A stretch of DNA of 64,000 nucleotides from Pyrenochaeta sp. MPI-SDFR-AT-0127 (taxonomy: Eukaryota; Ascomycota; Dothideomycetes; Pleosporales; Cucurbitariaceae): positions 682,001-746,000 of the forward strand of contig JAGTJM010000015.1 in the NCBI GenBank assembly GCA_020747015.1, read 5' to 3'. Below, in pieces: positions 45,677 to 57,907 of this stretch. The position numbers and the translations under genes were made by a program. The notes under the pieces are model-generated. The model was not told where the DNA came from. It worked only from the letters and a program-made list of their open reading frames with translations, and searched no databases. Within the stretch, counting starts at the first letter, position 1. Every line of letters begins with the position of its first letter.

Positions 45677-47353
45677 AGCGAGTGGCAACTTTGAGGCTTA
45701 ACAGTCGCGGCTCGTAGGTTTGGTGGACCCTCCAAAGATAAATGTTGCGCTGCGATGCCGCGGCTCACACAAGCGGCTTGGCAACATTCAAGGCCAAACC
45801 TATCTTCATATCTTCATGCATTTCAGGATGCTGAATTGGTTGTCTTCCAACATGTTGGTCTATTTGCGATCGCCACTGGATAGCCATCGCTGGCGCTTTC
45901 AACCAGTGCAGGTGCTCTTCCATCTCATACCTATCATTGAGTAGTCAAGGGAACAAGGCATCATGTGTCCCTCCCATCGGAAGAATTTGATTTGCAAAGT
46001 ACAAAACTTAAAGGACGACATTGGTTGTGAAGCACATATATGAGCGGCCCTCATGAAGGTTGTCAATAATGACTTGCAGCACAGGCCTGTATTGTACGCA
46101 GGACGCTTCATCGCGTAGCTCGGGTGGTAGAGAATCGAGAGCTGTGATGCCGATGGTAGCGGTAGTGATTCATTCCCCATGACCCCATGAACCTGGTCAC
46201 CATCTGTCAGGCCTTTCTCAAGGCGTTGGCCTTATGTTCATTGCGGGCTATGTGGAAGGCACTTTTGATTTTGACCAGCTGAAATACGAGAAGAGCGGTT
46301 GAGTGGCATTGTTGGTGCTGAGTGGGAGCCTTCTTTCTCAAGAAGCGTTCTTGCAGGCAAGATTTCAGAAAGTTCAATTGATAGTCATGTTATTCTTGAC
46401 TCACAAATGATGTCGGGCTATCAGTACATCTTCCACGTACACCCGAGAACTGCTTGGCAACCTTGCAATTCGATTGTGGCAGTTGGACCATAGCAATGGA
46501 AAAAGTCCGTCCGGCGAAATCATGTTTACGTATCATAGGGAGGCCACCAATATCTATGTCTCTATTTCCCAATCCATCACCCCAGCTTTGATTGACATAA
46601 GAAACACGGCTCAACGCCAGCTTTCCCCCCCCCCCCTCTGCATCTGTTTTTTGGTCTTTTTTATGATAAGAAAGCGGCTGTAAAGCGGGTCGGATCAGGG
46701 AATGAGCCCTCGGAAGGCTTCATTCCAGCCATAATTTTCAGAACGACACTAAAATAGTGAAGCTAATGTTTGATACTCGTTTAGCTGGGGTCAAATTGTT
46801 GGCTGTGCACCCTCATTGCGCACAGGCGACTCGGATCGATGATGGCAATTCTCCCCTATAACTGCATTTGGCGTGATCAGAATACGAGTAGGTATCAGTA
46901 AATTGATCTCATATATCACGCTCTAAGAGCAGCGCAAGACAGAACTTTGAATTATTGTTATGCTCCCGATGAGCCAAGTGCATACCACATAGCTTTCAAT
47001 GCCCGCTCACTGTGAACCAAGTATCACTATTCACTGAACAGAGAATCGACCAGATGATTCGAAGCTACGCACTGACTGGATGTGTGATGGAAATTTCAAT
47101 ACTAGGTGTGCTGGCCAGGATCGACCTTGCCTGCCATCTATATGAAAACGCCTGTAGATGCAAGAATATAATGCAGCGAAGAGCAGTAGTCCAGTCGACT
47201 GACCCGCAATACGTTCAAAAATAAATTCCTCCCAATGCAATGCACGCTCAAATGCAGCAAATAAAATAATCAAAGAGTTAGATGAAGGCGGAATAACCGC
47301 CGCAGTTCATCTCCTAGATAAAATCAATACATTGAATGTCATGAGGTTCGAAT
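45677..47353. other. Gene-free 1.7 kb
   Basis: Between the MFAP1-like promoter and the 3' end of the cyclin gene. It includes a poly-C run at 46625-46636. Short frames on both strands have no recognisable content, and a tRNA-like D-arm at about 46115 lacks the rest of a tRNA. Confidence 0.45.
46625..46636 (+). repeat. Homopolymer of 12 C
   Basis: Twelve consecutive C in the + strand. A mutable run of this kind is also a likely site of assembly error. It lies in a stretch with no called gene, so it changes no annotation here. Confidence 0.9.
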
Positions 47354-49271
47354 CTAGCGAAAGACTGGCTGTTGAGGAACAGGAAGTTGGTTGAACTGAT
47401 TTGTCTCTGGCCATGCGCTGCGATCCATGTACGGTAGATAACCAGTCCGACGTTCAGTCATGGGCCGTCCCAACGGCTGATACTGCATCTGATCGTATGC
47501 AATGTTTCGTGCAGGGTTATGGATTGATGTCTGAGGTGGAGGCACCAACAGAGTATGGACTCCGCGAACCGGACGATATGGTGATTGACGCTGGTTGAGA
47601 AAGTGCGATGGCGACATCTGCCTTGAGCTTGAGGTTGGAAATGAAGCACTCACGGGCGAAGAACCGGCCGACTGGGGGAATGGACTGATTTGACGAGACC
47701 GATCCGTGGTTGGTGTGTAAGTATTAGAAAAGGAAGGTGCCGCAGTGGAGGTGGGTGTCCTGACAGCATGTTGCCACTGGACTGGAGGTGGGTACACCAT
47801 GGCCATGGAGCGGCCGCCTGGGGCCGGTAGTGGAAGTTCGGACCAATTCTTTGCTTGGGCCGGCGGTAAGTGCTGCGGTGTGGGTATCGAAAGACTGGGA
47901 AGTGGCGGGAGTCGGTTGACGGTGGGAGCCGGTTCGAAAGATCTGTTCAACGGTGTCTGCAAGGTGGGAATGAGAGGAGCATTGCTATATGGTCCAGGAG
48001 CGAACCCATGCGCCTGTCGCTTCAGTGGTGGCTCAGAGCTGTGATCAGTACTCCGTTTACGTTGTACAATAGGACCCAATTCGGGCAGAGAGCCAATTGG
48101 GGATACGGTGGTGGATGTAGCTTGCGGTTGCAAGAGCGGTGTGTTTGAGAACGCCAGGTGGTTGGGTGAATACATCATCGAGGTGGGTGGGGAGGCCTGA
48201 TGGGTTGTGGGTGGTGATGGGACCAAATTTGGAAGAAGAGCAGGCGAAGGAGTAGGCGGACCTACAGGACTCAGAGCACCAGACGCAGGTATCTTCGAGG
48301 CGCGGTCAAAGAAGGTACCAAACTTGCCCAGAATAGTGTGCCACTCTTCCCATTTCTTCTTTGATGTGAAAAGGCTATACCGCATATTGCTTAAGAATTC
48401 AACCTCCATGATATGAACTTCCTGCACCGAGATGCCGGACACTTCAGCCCATGTCTTGTTTGTGTACGTATTGTCATCGAGGAATTTGTTTCCTAGCATT
48501 AGAGCCACAGTCAATAGACGATACTCGCTCCCAGGTTTTCCTTTGACGGTTGGATTGGTGAGCTTCAGTCTGTAGATGAACAGCAATGCTAGGAGAATAA
48601 CATTCTGTGCAACCTGAGTAGTGGTCAAAATGGTTGCGACCCATTTCTTGAAGCCAATCGTGGGATGTGCGTCGGCGACTAAGGGCTGGATGGGCTGGCG
48701 GGGTGAAGTCACATCCACCACCTGCTTGAGGGTCGTTGAGCTTTCGAACCAGAAGAGGCACGTTACCTAGAACAAGTCAATCGAGACATCCTCAACGGTA
48801 GAGGTCTATACCCACTTCTGCTGCCAATTGAGGAAGGCCCTCCTGTGGCGTACTGATACTTGAGGGTATCCTTAGGTTTGGTGAGATTGAGTATCTCTTC
48901 CGCGGTGTCTGGGTTGCCTCCTGTGGCGGTTGTCTTGAAGGGCTGGGGCTTCTCTGAATTGTAACTGATCTGGAGTTGCCAATGGCTGGTAGTTGGTAAC
49001 CGTATTGGTGACCAGTACCTTGGCTCGCGGGCAACGACACCACTCTTACTGCTGAGCCAGGGATCTCTGGAGGTGTGAGAGGGGTCCTATGGACGGTCCT
49101 CAGAGGATCTAGATCATGGCCGTTTGTGATTTTTGGAAATGGAAGCTGCATGGTAGCGTCAAGCTTGGGAACAGAGCGGGAGGCGGAGGCGGAGGCGGAG
49201 GCGTAGAAGTCGAAGGGAGGCTCCCGTGGGAGGGCGTGAGGCATTGGGCGAGGGAGCTGTAGCTCAAGCAT
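47354..49271 (-). CDS. Pho85-type (PCL/CLG1-like) cyclin
   Basis: Two exons, 49271-48816 and 48766-47354, join in phase to 622 residues, over a 49-base intron (GTGGGT ... TTCTAG). The cyclin box is at about residues 170-290: FKKWVATILTTTQVAQNVILL, then LTVALMLGNKFLDDNTYTNKTW and FLSNMRYSLFTSKKKWEEW. LGNKFLDDN..T...W is the Pho80/PCL signature. The rest, before and after the box, is Ser/Pro/Thr-rich low complexity. Such cyclins activate Pho85 or other CDKs in nutrient and polarity control. An in-frame upstream ATG at 49568 would add 99 Pro/Ser-rich residues; the nearer ATG (MLELQLPRP) is preferred. A hexanucleotide repeat encodes a Ser-Ala run near residues 20-30. Confidence 0.85.
49181..49203 (-). 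repeat. GGAGGC-type hexanucleotide repeat in the cyclin coding sequence
   Basis: Nearly four copies of a GGC/GGA hexamer on the + strand. On the minus strand they encode alternating Ser-Ala residues in the N-terminal low-complexity part of the cyclin, so length change would alter the protein without frameshift. Confidence 0.8.
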
Positions 49272-49305
49272 ATGGACGACAATATGAGAAAGTGGGGATG
49301 GGAGG

Positions 49306-49358
49306 TGAGGTGGTGGTGGTGGTGATGGCGGCGGCGACGGCGACGACAACGACGACGT
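49306..49358 (+). repeat. Trinucleotide tract (GGT/GGC/GAC) just upstream of the cyclin ATG
   Basis: A GGT run followed by GGC, GAC and CGA units. It lies in the leader if the ATG at 49271 is used, or encodes a Ser/Pro stretch if the upstream in-frame ATG at 49568 is used. Confidence 0.75.
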
Positions 49359-49993
49359 TATTGTGTGCGGGTAAGCATGGGTGGGAATGATTGTGGTTGT
49401 GGGTTTGATATTGTTTGCTTGCTGCAGGCATTCACTGCATTTGCCGACGAGGTGAGTTGTGATGCCGGCAGAGTCAAGCAAGGAGATGTTGTTGACAGCA
49501 ATGGGGGAAATATGTGCTGGGCCAATGAATGCAACCCTGTTTCCGGGACGCCTAGGAGGGTGAGGCAAAGAAGGGTGCAGACGGACACAATAAAGAAAGG
49601 TCAGGCCCAGAGGGCGTCTTCACCCTGCTATCCCTGTGCGGGTTGGTGGCCAGTGAGGGTGAGTGTAGGGAGGCGGACTGTCGGGGGCCCGCACGCGTCT
49701 GCGCGTGCAGACATGGCTTGGGGCCGTTGGATTTGAATAAAACATAGGTAATTCACACACGGAGTCGTGAAGGCTCGGAAGGTTCCAGGCAGGGAGCAGC
49801 AACGCCCCAAGAGGCTGATCCAGAAGGAGAAGCCGCGCTCTGACATCAACCGCGCCTGCTGCCACTAGCCAGCACGGACCGCCCGGCCAGCACAAAGCAG
49901 GTGCGACCGGGGGCCACACGACGAGGCCAAGCCGCGGGCTAATGAGGCCTTGAACAGAGAGACGGAGTGGACAAAGCCGCCGCGCTGGTTGCT

Positions 49994-50029
49994 TCTGGGC
50001 TGCTGGGCTACTGGGCTGCTGGGCTGGCT
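49994..50029 (+). repeat. Short tandem of TGGGCTGC / TGGGCTAC units
   Basis: About four imperfect 8-base units (GGGCTGCT/GGGCTACT) in a GC-rich stretch upstream of the cyclin. No coding role is seen. Confidence 0.65.
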
Positions 50030-53000
50030 GCGGTACTGGACTGTTGAACGCTGGTCACGACACCAGCCCGCATGGTCAGAGACACGCTGAGCCCGCCGAC
50101 GCAAGCGGCCAGCACCGCCAATCCCGGCCAGCGACTGGCACGACACGGCGTGCGGAGTGGATGGCTCGTTGCGGGACCAAAACCACCACCAAACATGGTC
50201 TTGGAGGGCTCACGCTGCTAGTGCGAGACAAGAGTCAGGCTGGCGATTGCGGGCTGCGTTCTGCATTTGTTGCTGGCCGTGGCACCTCAGCCATCGACTC
50301 CTGGCTGCACGCCGTGACGTCCAAACGACGACCACGGCCATTGCGGGTCAGATGGCGTGAACAATCAATTCCCCATGGCTCAGAGCGCAAACCCTCCAAG
50401 GTGGCCCAGCTGCGCCGCTGCGACCATGACGGCCTACGGTACAGCCTCAGCGAGTCCCGCCGCCGCTGATTGGCCCCGGGGCACAGCCAGGCGATGCTTC
50501 AGCCATGATTCCCCACCACGCGAAGCAGACAGTGGGACATCCAGGCAGACGCTCTGCCCTAACTGTGGTACATGGTTGGCCCGTCCCCCGGAGCAGCGGT
50601 CTCAGGAAGAGGCGACAGACTGTGAGATCCCTTACGCATCACGGCCACCGGCACCGGCCAAGGCGGAGCACACACAGTGATGAGGACACCCTACCGCACA
50701 ACCTAGACGCACTTGCGACAACTCGCCGTCGAGCCTGTATCTAGCCTTCGTTTCGCACCAGCAGCATCCTTTGCCGTAAGCGGCTGAGGTTGGCCATGCA
50801 CCACTCTTCGGATAGCGTCGTGCAGCAGGCGCTGAGCATCGGTGGCCCATCCGTCAATAATCATCAGACACAGGCGGGCGGTCTGGAAGGGCATTTCACG
50901 CGTGCATCATTCCGCTCCTGCCGTGTCTGACCCTCTGCGTCGCCTGTGACTGGTCCACTCGCCGCGCTTTGGTGGGATCGCTGTTGCTTTGCTGCCGGCT
51001 CACAGGCATCCAAAAAGCAGAAACGAGACGCTGATGCGCGCATACGGCGACCGCAACTCTGCGGTGCTGCCGTCAGACTCAAAAGCAATACGAGCGAGCC
51101 GCCAGACCAGCCCGCCCTAACAAAACCATAGTCTTACTTTACCTTAAGCATGCCCTAATTCCGAGCCCGAACCCTGTCCAACGCGAAGCTTTGCAGGCTG
51201 AAGTTTGAGCGAGCTGCTGATCTTGAATCCTCTTTTTTCATTGCAAATGATTTTGCATCTTGTGCTCCCAATCAGGTGGATCCAAAGCTGCTTGCATCTC
51301 TCCGTCCCGGGGCTCCCGGCCACTCACACGCCTGCATGTACCCCGACGCTAGAGACTTTTATTTCATCGAGGCCAGAATTGCGTGGGTTCCAAGTTGAAG
51401 CAATCTGCACCGCAGGACCGCCTTCTCAGCAGCCCCTGGCGAAACACGTATCGAGGTATTGCGCGCGCCTCTCTCGCTGCATTTCCACCTTCACCCTCGG
51501 CCCTATTTAGTGAGCTTCAATCGCTGGGGGGTCTGCGGCTTGTCGCTCCCACACCTTCCCGGCGCTGTGTTGCAGTTGTTGTAAACAGTCCTCGCGATGT
51601 CCAAGGGCAGTTGAATCGCAGAAGTGCATGGTTGGCGAATCGCTCATTGAGCTAGCAAAAGGGTCGCGAAGCGTGATTGCTTTAGGACTCGTCTACTTGG
51701 CTCATGGCACATAGCCTGGCCATAAAACACGACGCCTCTGGTAAGGCCAACAGCGCTAACCGTGGAACCGTGACGAGAATATTGCGATCCAAAGCGCGAA
51801 TGCAAGGGAGATGCAACATCCCAGTAGTGAAAGATTGTGAACCGATGGCTGTGCCGCCGGTGATCTCGCATTTAAGACGCATTTTTGGGACGGTGGACCA
51901 AACCGGCACCGTCATACGTACCTTTTGCAGGGGTGATCGCTCTTTCCTCGGTCAGTGGGTGTGAAAAATAGACGCACACGTAATCAAGCTCTACAAAGCA
52001 CATTGAACGCAAACACCTGCAGACATATACCTTCCAAATCTTGGCTAGTGTGTCGCCGATGCGGACGCCTCGACGTGGAACCTTGATGATGCTACAGGCA
52101 GCGTGGAACCGCTCGGATACTGCGTGTTCCTCGAGGGTGAGGGGTGATATCTCAAACATGCACCCTTCAGCTCGATGCAGAGTGGACAGAGCATGCCTCG
52201 GGATGCCTGCATGATATCCTTAGCGAGTCGCAGATTTTCGGTGGTAGCCCAAGTGGGTGTCGCCAAAGTGCTGCAATAATGATGCCGTTATCAGAAGCTA
52301 TACTCACAGCAGCGCATCAGTTGACACACCTTCCTGCTGCCTGCATCAAAATGATCAATTATGATCGTGTTGGCCGAGGCATACTGTGGAGATGACGATG
52401 CTGCTTTGGGCGTAGAAAGTGCAATAGCTCCTTTCAAGGATAGCGGAGGCGTGATACGGACGACGCTCGGCAACGCTTCCCTGGCGATCAAGGACACGAT
52501 TACGAGCGCGAGTCGTTGTCCTGCCCAGCCCGGCATCATTGCGTGGAAGGCAGCCTATACCGTACATGGAAACATTATTAGCTTCTTCACGCCGCGCTGA
52601 GACGTCCCACGCATCCACGACGCGCACACGTATATTGCACTATGATTTCATCGTCGATTAGGTTGGTCTTCTATCATTAAAAATAGTTCTCGCCCAGTAG
52701 TACCATGGATGCTCATCTAATGAGTTGCAGCAAACCGTGAACCATATTATGCGCAACCTACTGATTAGCCAGAGCCTGAATGAATGACACGAACGTGAAA
52801 ACGCGAACCCTTTGCCCAGCACGCATGGGACAGCAGGCACATTTCTCACCTTCTCGGCAGGACGATCTGACCGGTTACTGCCACCAGAACGGCTACCGAC
52901 CATGCTTGCGGCAGAGAAATGCTTGTCGTTCGCTTTTGCTAGTCGAGACCAATTGACTTTGTCTTTCCGGTTCCTCACACTTAGTTGCTTTTGCATTGGC

Positions 53001-56000
53001 GGGACGAGCTTTCATAGACGGCAGACCGCGATAAACGCACTGGCTGAAGAAATGAGCTACCTCGCAACCACTTTGCCCTTGTATGCTGCCTTGCCACACG
53101 ATACCCCACCGGGTTGAGTTTAGCCTCTTTGCACGACGTCCTCAAGGCCCATACTGGTTCTTTGCCAGTGCCCATCGTTCCGCTGGAAGAAGTAGGTAAG
53201 ACGACTTCCAACGAATGAACATCTCTGGGACCCACGCTCCAGAGGCATTGCCTATTCGTCTAAAAAAGAGAGCCAGTACTCTGCATCTCCGATTTGGTAG
53301 AATCCTTGCCGTGTCACAGGTATCCGGTGTGTACAAAATGACTGTGTTTGTGTTGTGGTAATGAAAGGCGCAGCCTCCTACACAGACTGGCATATGGCTC
53401 CATCACAAGAATGATGACGGGTCTGGCCAAGAAGAACAAGGACAGTGAGTTTTTCGTGCCGCGAGCAACATATACCCGCACTTTTGGGTGGAGATAGCTC
53501 AAATTATGGTGTCTGTGATCGATGGGACTAGTAATCTTCCCAATGCTGATATTGTCACGAAGGACGATGGCTTCTTCATATGCGGGATGAATTTGTAGCG
53601 CCACGGGCTTAGTCTTATTCACAAGCATCTAAGCGGACGGACGGCTCATCATCAACCAACCACCTCTGCGTGACCAAGTATCGAAACCCATGTTTCAAGG
53701 CACTATGCAGGATACTCCGTCTGTTCGCACCAACGAAAATTCTTGGTCAAACGTCGCGTAGCCCAGAGATACTGCCAAAATATATTCATGCTCCGCCTTG
53801 CTTTGTCGTCGGCAGTTGGCGAGGCGATCCTCCAAGACACACAACCATGTTTTGTTGGCAGCCTAGAACTCAAGGTGGCAACGATGCTCCATTTGTTCTT
53901 GCTTGGATATCAGGCGGTGCGTTCTCCGCGTGCCGCCAGTTAGCGCCACCAAAACTAACCCCTCATCATGCAAGGTCAACAAATGCGCAAAACACGTTCG
54001 ACAACTGCGTCCCCACGCCCATTTTTGACTCATCTATCTCGACGGGCCGTTAAGGCGCACGTCTCGCCTGATTTGATAGATTTGCACTACCCATGCAGGG
54101 ATAGGATCTTTGATCACTCTTGACCGTGTAGCATCGCTCCGCACACACTCTATCTCTGCTCTCTTCTTGGACCAGGGTGATACACTTCCTACATTGAGGC
54201 GAGGGCAGACCTCCGCCATCTACACATCACCAACAATTACTTGGATGCCTTGATTTACTACCACTGTATGCAACTTTCCTGGATACGCACTCTGTATAGC
54301 TTCTTTGTGTATCACTTCCACCTGAGCAGCGACACATGCGGGACCTCCAAATGAACATACCACACACAGCTACGTACTCACAGGCGTGGGACGTGCAAAA
54401 TGTCTCCCGGTCTTACACAGGAGGAGTGTCAGAGGACAGTATCTCGCACTGTTATAGGTACTGTTATAGGCATATTATCTCCTCGTTCGAGCGCACGTTT
54501 GCTTCGATCATCCCTCACGTATCATAGTTAATCATCCATGGCGACCTTGGCAGCTTATGCCACCAGTCAAGTCCCTCTGTGTGCCTCAGAGGCGGGCCTA
54601 CACTCCTTTTCATACTTTGAGTCCCCTCCCTCCTGGTTTATATTCAAATCTTTTAAGTTTTTGCCCCTCCTTGTCAAACACAACGCTTCATTGCGTTACC
54701 TGTCGATCCCACTCATCCACCTTCCATGATCGCCCGTACTTGTGCACTGCTGCCTGCGTTGGGCACTTCAGACACGTCGAACAAGGCCAAGAGGAGGATT
54801 GCTTTTGAATAGCTGAATCAATATTCATCTTCACTCAATTACGACGAATCGCCGTACCATATGTAAAACGATAATGACAACAACTTCAGGTGTTAGGCTA
54901 TGTGGCTGAGGCACCATGCTGCTCTCCCTGTATCTGGCTGCAGCAACCATATTCTGCTCAATCCTTATCTTTAACGACTCATTGTGGGACTTCTTAGCTA
55001 GCGATTCAATACTGATTCAGAGGCATTTGGATGAATCTCGGAACGACATAACTTTCTACGCTGAGCGCTACGCTCGCACTATACATGTGCTTGACACGTG
55101 GCGCTCCTTCGCACCTTGATCTCGTAGTATTGTTGCATTGCCACACTTCATTGCCAGTGAGTTGCGCAATCAACATCTTTAACCTGTCCAACAATACTCA
55201 TCTTCCCTCAGAACTTTTTATTTCAGCCTGCTTCTGTCGATCATCGGGCCAGTATAGGCGCAATAGCCATAATATGCAGCCCTTCACGGAACCAATGACG
55301 AGATACATTGGGTGCAACCTACGCGGTCAACGGAATAGGTAGATTACTTTAGGCATGCATGGAAGACCAGACGGAAAGCCCACCAAGAAGCTTGCTCAGT
55401 CTGAGCATGACTATGATGGACAGGTGTACATGCGAATTTAGTCTGGTTACCTTTTGAGCAACGAAGACGGTAACAGGAAACTAACAAGGTATTTCTATTA
55501 AGTAAAGATTCTCAATCGGACTTAGCTTGGAACAGTATGCTCTATTCCTCTACAAGAACATGAGCTGCCCAGTGCATAACGGTTACATAGGCCAAGGCGT
55601 GCGTCATCCGTTCATAAAGTTCTACAATGTTACAATGATCGACTGCCAGAAGACAAGGCAGCCTGTGAACGACACAGTAACATGCGTGAATTGGTTGTCA
55701 ACTCAGCTACCCTCCGCCACTACATGTCCACTACGTCCTGAAGTAACTCTATGCTTGTGATAGAAGCTGTGAATCTGATAGACGAGTCGTACCTAAGCAC
55801 AGGTGAAAGCATGCAAATAACCTCGTCAATCTAAGTCTTCGGGAAACGACAACCACTTTATACAGCAGAAGACGATAGGCACACAGTTCATCTTTGAGCT
55901 TGTCGTGTAAGCATGATCCATTTCTGAGCGCATTCGAAGCTTATGTTGACACATCTATACCATCCTAAAGCAATTGCAAATGCTTCTATGTAGCCACAAA

Positions 56001-56025
56001 ATATGATATACTCATGTCCCAGCTT

Positions 56026-57079
56026 CTAAAACAGTCTATTTTCCGCACTTGCCTTTGCAGCATCCCTCCTCGCGCTCTGGTTTTTCCGATCCTTAGCTTC
56101 ACCAGGTGGCTTGAAAAACAGGCTTGGACTCTCTCCATCCTTGACCATGTGCGCTAAATAGCCTCTGTGTGCAACATCGCGATAGTACTCGATTTCTTTC
56201 CTTGCTGTAGCGTCAGGCAGTCTGTACTTGTACTTTTGTCCAATTTGCTTCATGATTGCGGCTATGGCTACCTTCTTTCCATCTTCGGTGACAGACTGGA
56301 AGGACGAAATGATTGGCGAGGTGAGAGAGGAATCTGTTGCAGTGAGTGAGATAAGGTCGGAGGAAGCTTGAAGCGAGATGGTGGGATGCGTGTCGCCGCG
56401 CAGAACGCGCTTGATAGCTGTGGGCGAGTAGAAGCGGGTTGTTACGCTGCCGCCGAGGGCTTCGATGTGCGAGATTGCATCGACGGAAGCGCGAGAGACG
56501 ATGATATGAATCGCAGATGTCAGTTTCTCTGCATTCTACATAGTTATTCGGTTAGCAATACGATCTCCACACGTGGTAGCCGTAAGAGACTTGACACACC
56601 CTCGCTAGCAACTTGACACCATTCCTCTTTACGCCGTGCAAACACCTGCTCTTAGCCAATTCCTTGATCGTAATCGGTTTCTTTGGATCCAATCGCCCTT
56701 GATCTATCCAGCTCTGTATTCTGTCCAGGTTGATAGGACTCATCTCCACCTGGAACGGATTGTACTTTCCCCGGCCCCTCTCCGGATTCGTGATGGACTG
56801 CGGCGTCTGGCCTCCCTCGAAGCCTGCGGGCACTTTACCATGCGCATGCTGACCCTTCTGGCCGCGACCACCTGTTTTACCCTTTCCTGATGCGGGACCG
56901 CGCCCTCGCCGAATCTTCTTGCTGTAGGCGCCGACGTTATCAGAGAGTGAAGAGAGGATGGATGCACATCGAACTTGGGGGGGAAGGAGGAACGGAGAGA
57001 CAATTGGTATTGCTGGTGTCTTCGAGGATATGGACAGGATGGATGACGCTAATCGAACGACTCTGAGCCGTGGCGGCAT
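56026..57079 (-). CDS. Mitochondrial large-subunit ribosomal protein uL15m
   Basis: Two exons, 57079-56600 and 56535-56026, give 329 residues; the 64-base intron is GTGTGT...ATGTAG, with TGCTAACC as branch site. The N-terminus (MPPRLRVVRLASSILSISSK) is Arg/Ser-rich and suits mitochondrial import. The uL15 signature follows: KKIRRGRGPASGKGKTGGRG, GQKGQHAHGKVPAGFEGGQTP (the Gly/Arg-rich loop that enters rRNA), then LAKSRCLHGVKRNGVKLLAR. The second exon has the family's strand-helix region, SAIHIIVSRASVDAISHIEALGG, and a basic fungal mitochondrial extension (EIEYYRDVAHRGYLAHMVKDG). Yeast counterpart is Mrpl10. Part of the mitochondrial 54S subunit. Confidence 0.92.
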
Positions 57080-57907
57080 GGCTGTGGATGGTTGTCGCTC
57101 TAAGTCGGGATAGGGCTGGTGAGCCCATGAAGGAGAAATTCATGATGACTAATGACTGCGGCCTTTCCTTTTTGGGGATGCATACTTTACATACACATGC
57201 AGAGCAACGGATGCATGCAGATCCCTATTGAACTGATGTCGAGGATAACGTACGTAGATTTCAATACTCCATGTTGACAAGTTCTAAGATGGTAGCGGGC
57301 GTTGTTTGCCGGGTTTACAATTACCAACAATCTCTACTGATCTATAAGACAACTTATTTCAATATAAGGTATGAATGACGTACAGCAGCATTCACACTTG
57401 GTCTTAGCAAGTTCATAAATAACTAGTAGTCACCAGGGTATCCATAATTGTTTTGGTGATTTATTTGGCTGCACTACGATTATTATGTAATGGGTATTCC
57501 AACCATGTATGCAAGTCTTGACATGTGACTTCAAATCGATCGAAGAACGTAGGCCAGCACACGTTTAAAAAAAAAGTATCTAGTCTCAAATGGCTTACAA
57601 AATTAAATGCATATTTTTTCAGTCGAGAAGTAACAAGATATGTGTGCCATAAGATTTCAACCTCATGTTTCGTACCTGGGATGGGCGATCTCTTTGCTGT
57701 GTAATTTCTCGCACGCCGTCGGGTTGGTCACGGTCGCGAAGCACGCCATCCACATAGATCTCAGTCAGCAGCTGTCCAGAGCTGTGCTCAACAATACTTG
57801 CATACCTTCCGAATTTCACGGCCGCGAGCAGATGAAGAAGCTGTGACTTCACGCACCGTTTTATATGGCATTAATGATACTCTTCACCAAGTGGCAACGC
57901 AGACAGC
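57080..57907. other. Intergenic region between uL15m and the second 2OG oxygenase
   Basis: About 830 bases with both divergent promoters. AT-rich (especially 57240-57620), with an A-run of about ten bases at 57567-57577. No frame or RNA gene was recognised. Confidence 0.5.

Larger units (their letters stand above)
49272..56025. other. Long (6.7 kb) stretch with no supportable gene
   Basis: The first ~1.9 kb is GC-rich and holds the upstream region of the leftward-reading cyclin; the rest has ordinary composition with plenty of CA/TG, so it is not RIPped. Frames of 60-140 codons occur on all frames without ATG-anchored, recognisable content. Two fragments look least random: a minus-strand frame at 51872-52159 (contains IKVPRRGVRIGDTLAKIW), and a forward frame at 55527-55760 with evenly spaced Cys. 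I cannot join either to further exons. Long regulatory leader sequence, long non-coding RNA, or decayed genes are possible. Confidence 0.4.

Noticed and set aside
44790..45701. 303-codon forward frame rich in Ser
   Set aside because: Exact antisense of the Glu/Asp-rich MFAP1-like gene; Ser runs are complements of acidic codons.
46105..46180. tRNA-like D-arm (GTAGCTCGGGTGGTAGAG)
   Set aside because: No matching acceptor stem and no GGTTCRANNCC T-arm at the right distance.
47340..47362. GGTTCGAATCTAGC, like a tRNA T-arm
   Set aside because: It overlaps the 3' end of the cyclin coding sequence and has no other tRNA arms.
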